From: Glycine soja
Lineage: Eukaryota; Streptophyta; Magnoliopsida; Fabales; Fabaceae
Length of the DNA stretch: 64,000 bases
Assembly (NCBI RefSeq): GCF_004193775.1
Contig: NC_041021.1
Location: forward strand, 35,537,718 to 35,601,717
Reading direction: 5' to 3'
Position numbers and translations under genes: made by a program. Below, piece after piece: positions 60,271 through 64,000 of this stretch (position 1 is its first letter; each line of letters begins with the position of its first letter). Below the pieces are notes generated by a model that saw only the letters and a list, made by a program, of their open reading frames with translations, did no database searches and was not told where the DNA came from.

Positions 60271-61016
60271 TTGTGCTCTAGTAAGACTATTATGCATGAG
60301 CTAAATCAACAAACCAAGAAGAAGAACAGTTTGAAACAAGGAGAGCGTTCATTCGGTATGCATGTTTCCCTAATGACGAGTCCAGTGGTAGACACATTGC
60401 CTACTACTTCAATTGGCATTACCTCAACTACAATGCCTATTGTTGCTAGTACACTTAAGGAAACATTCACAGTGATGACTACGTTATTCATTCGACAACA
60501 ACTAGATCTAGGAATATGGGATATCATGTATTAGTTGTTTGCACAATTAGCTGAAATAGTCAAACCAATGGTGCCAAATGAGATGCAACAATCCAAGGAG
60601 TTGGAGGCAAGAGTAGATGCATGTAGGCGAGAACTCTGCTTCGTCAGGGCCTAGAAATCTAGAAGTGACAAATCAAAAACTATGGGAGCCTTGGCCAATT
60701 TTGCTAAAGAGAGCCAAATTGACTTCAACATAGATAAATAGGAAGGGACGTCCCCTGACATAAGCTGCTCCACATGAGAAAAGTGATCTTCAATGGGGGA
60801 CCCATTCAACATCGCTGGAAGATAGGAAGTTGGGGATTAGAAGTATCAGTTAAAGCTTCCTCAGTGACGTTCGACAAAATAAAGCATGGGAAAGCTGATG
60901 ATCGAGCAACTGTTGGAGTAGTGGGTATAACAAATGATTCAAAAGGCACATTGGAAGTTTCTTCAACAAAAGTTGATTCAAAAGTTAGTGATTTTCTTTA
61001 CCTTGTCGGCAGATAG
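60271..61016 (+). pseudogene. Decayed coding stretch, function unknown
   Basis: Open frames at 60271-60534 (Ser/Thr-rich, VVDTLPTTSIGITSTTMPIV) and 60774-61016 (ATVGVVGITNDSKG) are linked by a helical stretch in shifted frame (SKELEARVDACRRELCFV, about 60590-60650). The style resembles a retroelement gag or a transposon accessory ORF rather than a host enzyme. No family assigned. It lies just outside the CACTA end at 61288. Confidence 0.35.
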
Positions 61017-61287
61017 TGAAGGATGAAAAGTAGGTGAGGTCATAGTTGGAAAGGCTATGGAAAGGTGTTGGGTAAAACCAAACTAACGAGCCAAAAATTG
61101 TGGGTCATAAGGTTCCACATAAATTCTGTTATACCTAGAAGTGGGCTTGAATCCATAAATGAAGTCTTTGGTTGACAAGATGCTACCTGAATTTGCTGAT
61201 TGTACTAGTGTAGCTTCCAAATCAGAGAGTTAATACATCTACAACCAGTCAAAAAGAGCATGGTCAACAGTTGGTGGATTCCATAAG

Positions 61288-64000
61288 CACTACTACAAAA
61301 AACAGTTTTAACATCGACTTATTAACATCGGTTTTGTACAAAACCGATGTTAAGTTAAACGCGGTGGCATATTTGTAAATAAAATATCCTTCTTAACATC
61401 GGTTTTCCAAAAAACCGATGTTAATGCATACACGTTAACATCGGTTTTTTGAAAAACCGATGTTAACTAATGCTGTTTTTCAAAAACCGATGTTAACTAA
61501 TGATGTTAACATCGGTTTTTGAAAAACCGATGTTAACGTATAATATGTTAACATCGGTTTTCCAAAAAACCGATGTTAATATAAACTTTTTTTTAATTAT
61601 TTATATATTTAAAAAAATCATATATTGCGTTATTAATTATATTTTAATTAAAAAATATAATAATTAAGATAAAATTACAAATTCAAAAGGTAAACATTTA
61701 AAAATTAAACTAAATTTTTAAAATGAATTTCATAATTTTAATTTTATTATTATTTAATCAACAAAATTTGACCAGACTTCGCCATATTTTTTGTCATTTG
61801 ACTAAGCAAAGTTTTTTCTTCATTGCTTAAATGACCAACATACAAATGGAGGTGAAATTTAATATTTTGGTTATTACCAAATGCATTGTGTTAAGAGTAA
61901 ATAGTGGATGCTACTAAAAAAAAGAGTAAATAGTGTATGTTAATAATTTAATTTTTTACACTAATATTTAATAATAAATTATTATGTACCATTTTTTTTC
62001 TCATGTTAGTTATCCTAAAAATTATAGTAATAATAAATTTTAACTAATGAATGATATAAAAAAATTATATGGTTTCTTTATAGAAATTAAAATCTTGCGT
62101 AACTTTTTTTTGTCAAAGATCGGTCTACCGCAAATGCCCAAATGTAGTGTGTGACTACTACCCAAGTAAGTGTAGGGTCGGATTGATTAATTTTTTTTAT
62201 TCGTAAAAATTAAACATAAAAATATATAATAACTATTCAACCAAGAAAAGACCAAAAAAAAATAATTGTTTAGTCAGATCTCTTTGACTGATAAAATAAT
62301 TTATTTCAATGGACATATTTCAGAATAAATATAAAATCATTGTTATTTATAAAAAAAATTCTAAAAATTAATTTAAGATATGATTCTTGCATAATACTAA
62401 ATTCATGCCGTTAAAAAGATAAATATTTTAAAAAATTTGATTATATCCCATGAAAATTAATCAACATTATAATGATTTGCTCAAAAAGATCCAAATTTTT
62501 AAAATTATATTGAGCTTTATAGAGTCAAAAACTTTAATTATGATGATTATTTAAAATAGAAAAAATTTACAATTTATTATATAAAAAATAATTGTTAATA
62601 ATTAAAATGCACTATGCCTGATTATTGAAAAACATAAGTATCCATGTATTCCTGTTTTTTTTTTTATTTGAAAACTTTGATTATAGAAAAATAAATCAAA
62701 TATTAAGTTGTATATCGATAAATTGTTGATCCAAATAGTAGTGAATTAAAGTAAGATTTTGGATTTGGATCTCGTAGATGAAAAAAAACATTGTTATGTA
62801 GTTTTAAGACCATCACGTCATCCATGATTCCAACCAATAATCATAATAAGTGAATAATAATTATTGTATTATTGATTGATCTAAGGGATTTTAATTAATT
62901 TAAAATATTAAATTATCTATATGTCACATGATTATTGATTAGGATCATAGATAATATGATAGTCCGAATCACTTAATAATTTCTAGACTGAGAGGGAAGA
63001 ACATATGAAATCATTTTATTTGAAAAGTTAGGTAATCAAGTTCATATGTAGGATCTTTAAGCATTTTATCTTCAACCATTTTATTTGATTAATCTAGAAT
63101 ATTTCATCTAATTTATTGAGAAGATAAAAATTATTTTGGTTATCATCAAACATGTTTCTAAAGCCACTATGAAGCATTGTAACATCATAAAAAAATATTT
63201 TAATCCATATATTCACTACAAAGAATCATTCATAAAAAAATAAAAAAATATGACACAACAATATTCCAATAGAAAAATACAAAGAAACAACACAATAAAA
63301 TTTGACAGACGACAAAATCACAAGAATCTGATTTTTTTAGAAGTCGTTGGGCCTGTGATTTTTTAGTTTTTTTTTTAATATGTTTGAAATAGAGGTCGTA
63401 GAACATGTAGGGATTTATTTCTTTTTTGAAATAAGTATTATTAAAATAAAAATTGATTTAATTGATTTAATATGATTATTTTAATATTAAGGATAAAATA
63501 TTTATTTACTAATAAAAGGTAAGAAAAATGAAAAAAAGAAAGAAATAAATCATGGATAAACTCACGACTTCAAATTGGAATTAAACAAAAAAAAATGAGG
63601 TTGCAAGGGGTTTCATGACTTTGGTGAGGACAATTTTTTTTAAGAAAAGGAAAATTAAGAACATTCTAATTTAATTTTTACAACATAGATTTTACTGTGC
63701 AAATATGGTTAACCAATTGTTTAGATTAATAATGAGAAAAAAATTAAAAGGAATGAAAGAAAACAAATAAAAATTAAAGATAAATATAGTCGAAAAAAGT
63801 GTTGTTTAGGCAAATAGAAAAAAAGAAAAATAAGTGGAAATATTAATATTACTTGTTTGAATGAACGTAAAAGAAAGCAAAAATAAATAAATAATTATAT
63901 TAAATTATTTTATATTAATTAAAAAAATACGCAAATATATTTCTAAAACAATTTTTAAAAAATTTACTTTATAAAAAATCATCAGATAAAGGCATCTAAT
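61288..64000. mobile_element. CACTA transposon, left end (right end not in window)
   Basis: Starts CACTACTACAAAAAACAG after AAG (possible TSD base triplet, 61285-61287). The following 290 bp are the palindromic array described separately, as in CACTA subterminal regions. From 61600 on the interior is extremely AT-rich with no open frame. No matching right end was found by 64000, so the element continues beyond the window or is truncated. Confidence 0.75.
61323..61579. repeat. Array of palindromes (TTAACATCGGTTTT / AAAACCGATGTTAA)
   Basis: Five near-perfect palindromes of 30-34 bp at 61323-61352, 61393-61424, 61434-61467, 61505-61537 and 61547-61579, plus a half unit at 61474-61497. Each can fold into a hairpin with a 12-16-bp stem. 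The core ACCGATGTTAA resembles the subterminal binding words of CACTA elements. Confidence 0.92.

Noticed and set aside
61323..61579. Regular repeats as a CRISPR array
   Set aside because: The units are palindromes of one word without unique spacers of constant size, next to a CACTA terminus, in plant nuclear DNA.
62730..62750. AGTAGTG at about 62738 as right end of the CACTA element starting at 61288
   Set aside because: Only about eight bases match the left end, and the following triplet does not match AAG.
1..64000. tRNA, rRNA or microRNA genes
   Set aside because: No cloverleaf, rRNA signature or convincing microRNA precursor was seen by eye; a covariance-model scan was not possible.

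Overview
This window is nuclear DNA of a flowering plant. It is AT-rich, has spliced genes with GT-AG introns, and is full of plant retrotransposons. The repeats look like a legume, most likely soybean (Glycine): a SIRE1/Maximus-type copia element with an env-like region, Athila/Diaspora-type Ty3-gypsy pieces carrying the 'putative plant transposon protein' ORF, and CACTA ends of the Tgm kind. The species call is inference; no database search was possible.

Layout. 1-2440 is the upstream and leader region of the only intact host gene. 2441-5279 is that gene, a subfamily-II ethylene receptor (ETR2/EIN4 type, two coding exons, 763 residues). 5280-10136 is AT-rich intergenic DNA. 10137-11277 is a solo LTR. 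11551-16633 is a minus-strand LINE with an 11-bp target-site duplication (TSD), itself split by a solo LTR (11823-12958) with a 5-bp TSD. 16645-19500 is AT-rich. About 19500-46358 is a second LINE, plus strand, split by a 23.2-kb SIRE-like copia element (20280-43481). That copia element carries a solo LTR in its 5' LTR and a broken Athila-like gypsy element (25026-36520) in pol; the gypsy element in turn holds a hAT-type element (27181-29060) and another LTR-bearing fragment. A further solo LTR sits in the downstream LINE half (44974-45358).

46858-53685 is bounded by CACTA-type ends with a 3-bp TSD. It is a non-autonomous transposon packed with pieces of host genes: the complex I subunit NDUFS7, a PWWP-domain gene with recognisable exons, a MEKK1-like protein kinase and some exons I cannot name. 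It also holds a perfect TRIM mini-retrotransposon and a copia scrap. 54263-55572 and 55895-57268 are two more solo LTRs. 57466-61016 has only coding scraps. 61288 begins a second CACTA element whose subterminal region is an array of near-perfect palindromes; it runs off the right edge or has lost its right end.

Only the ethylene receptor looks like a working gene. Everything else is transposon or captured-gene relic with stops and frameshifts. The value of the rest is the insertion history, which target-site duplications resolve almost to the base, and the gene-capturing transposons.
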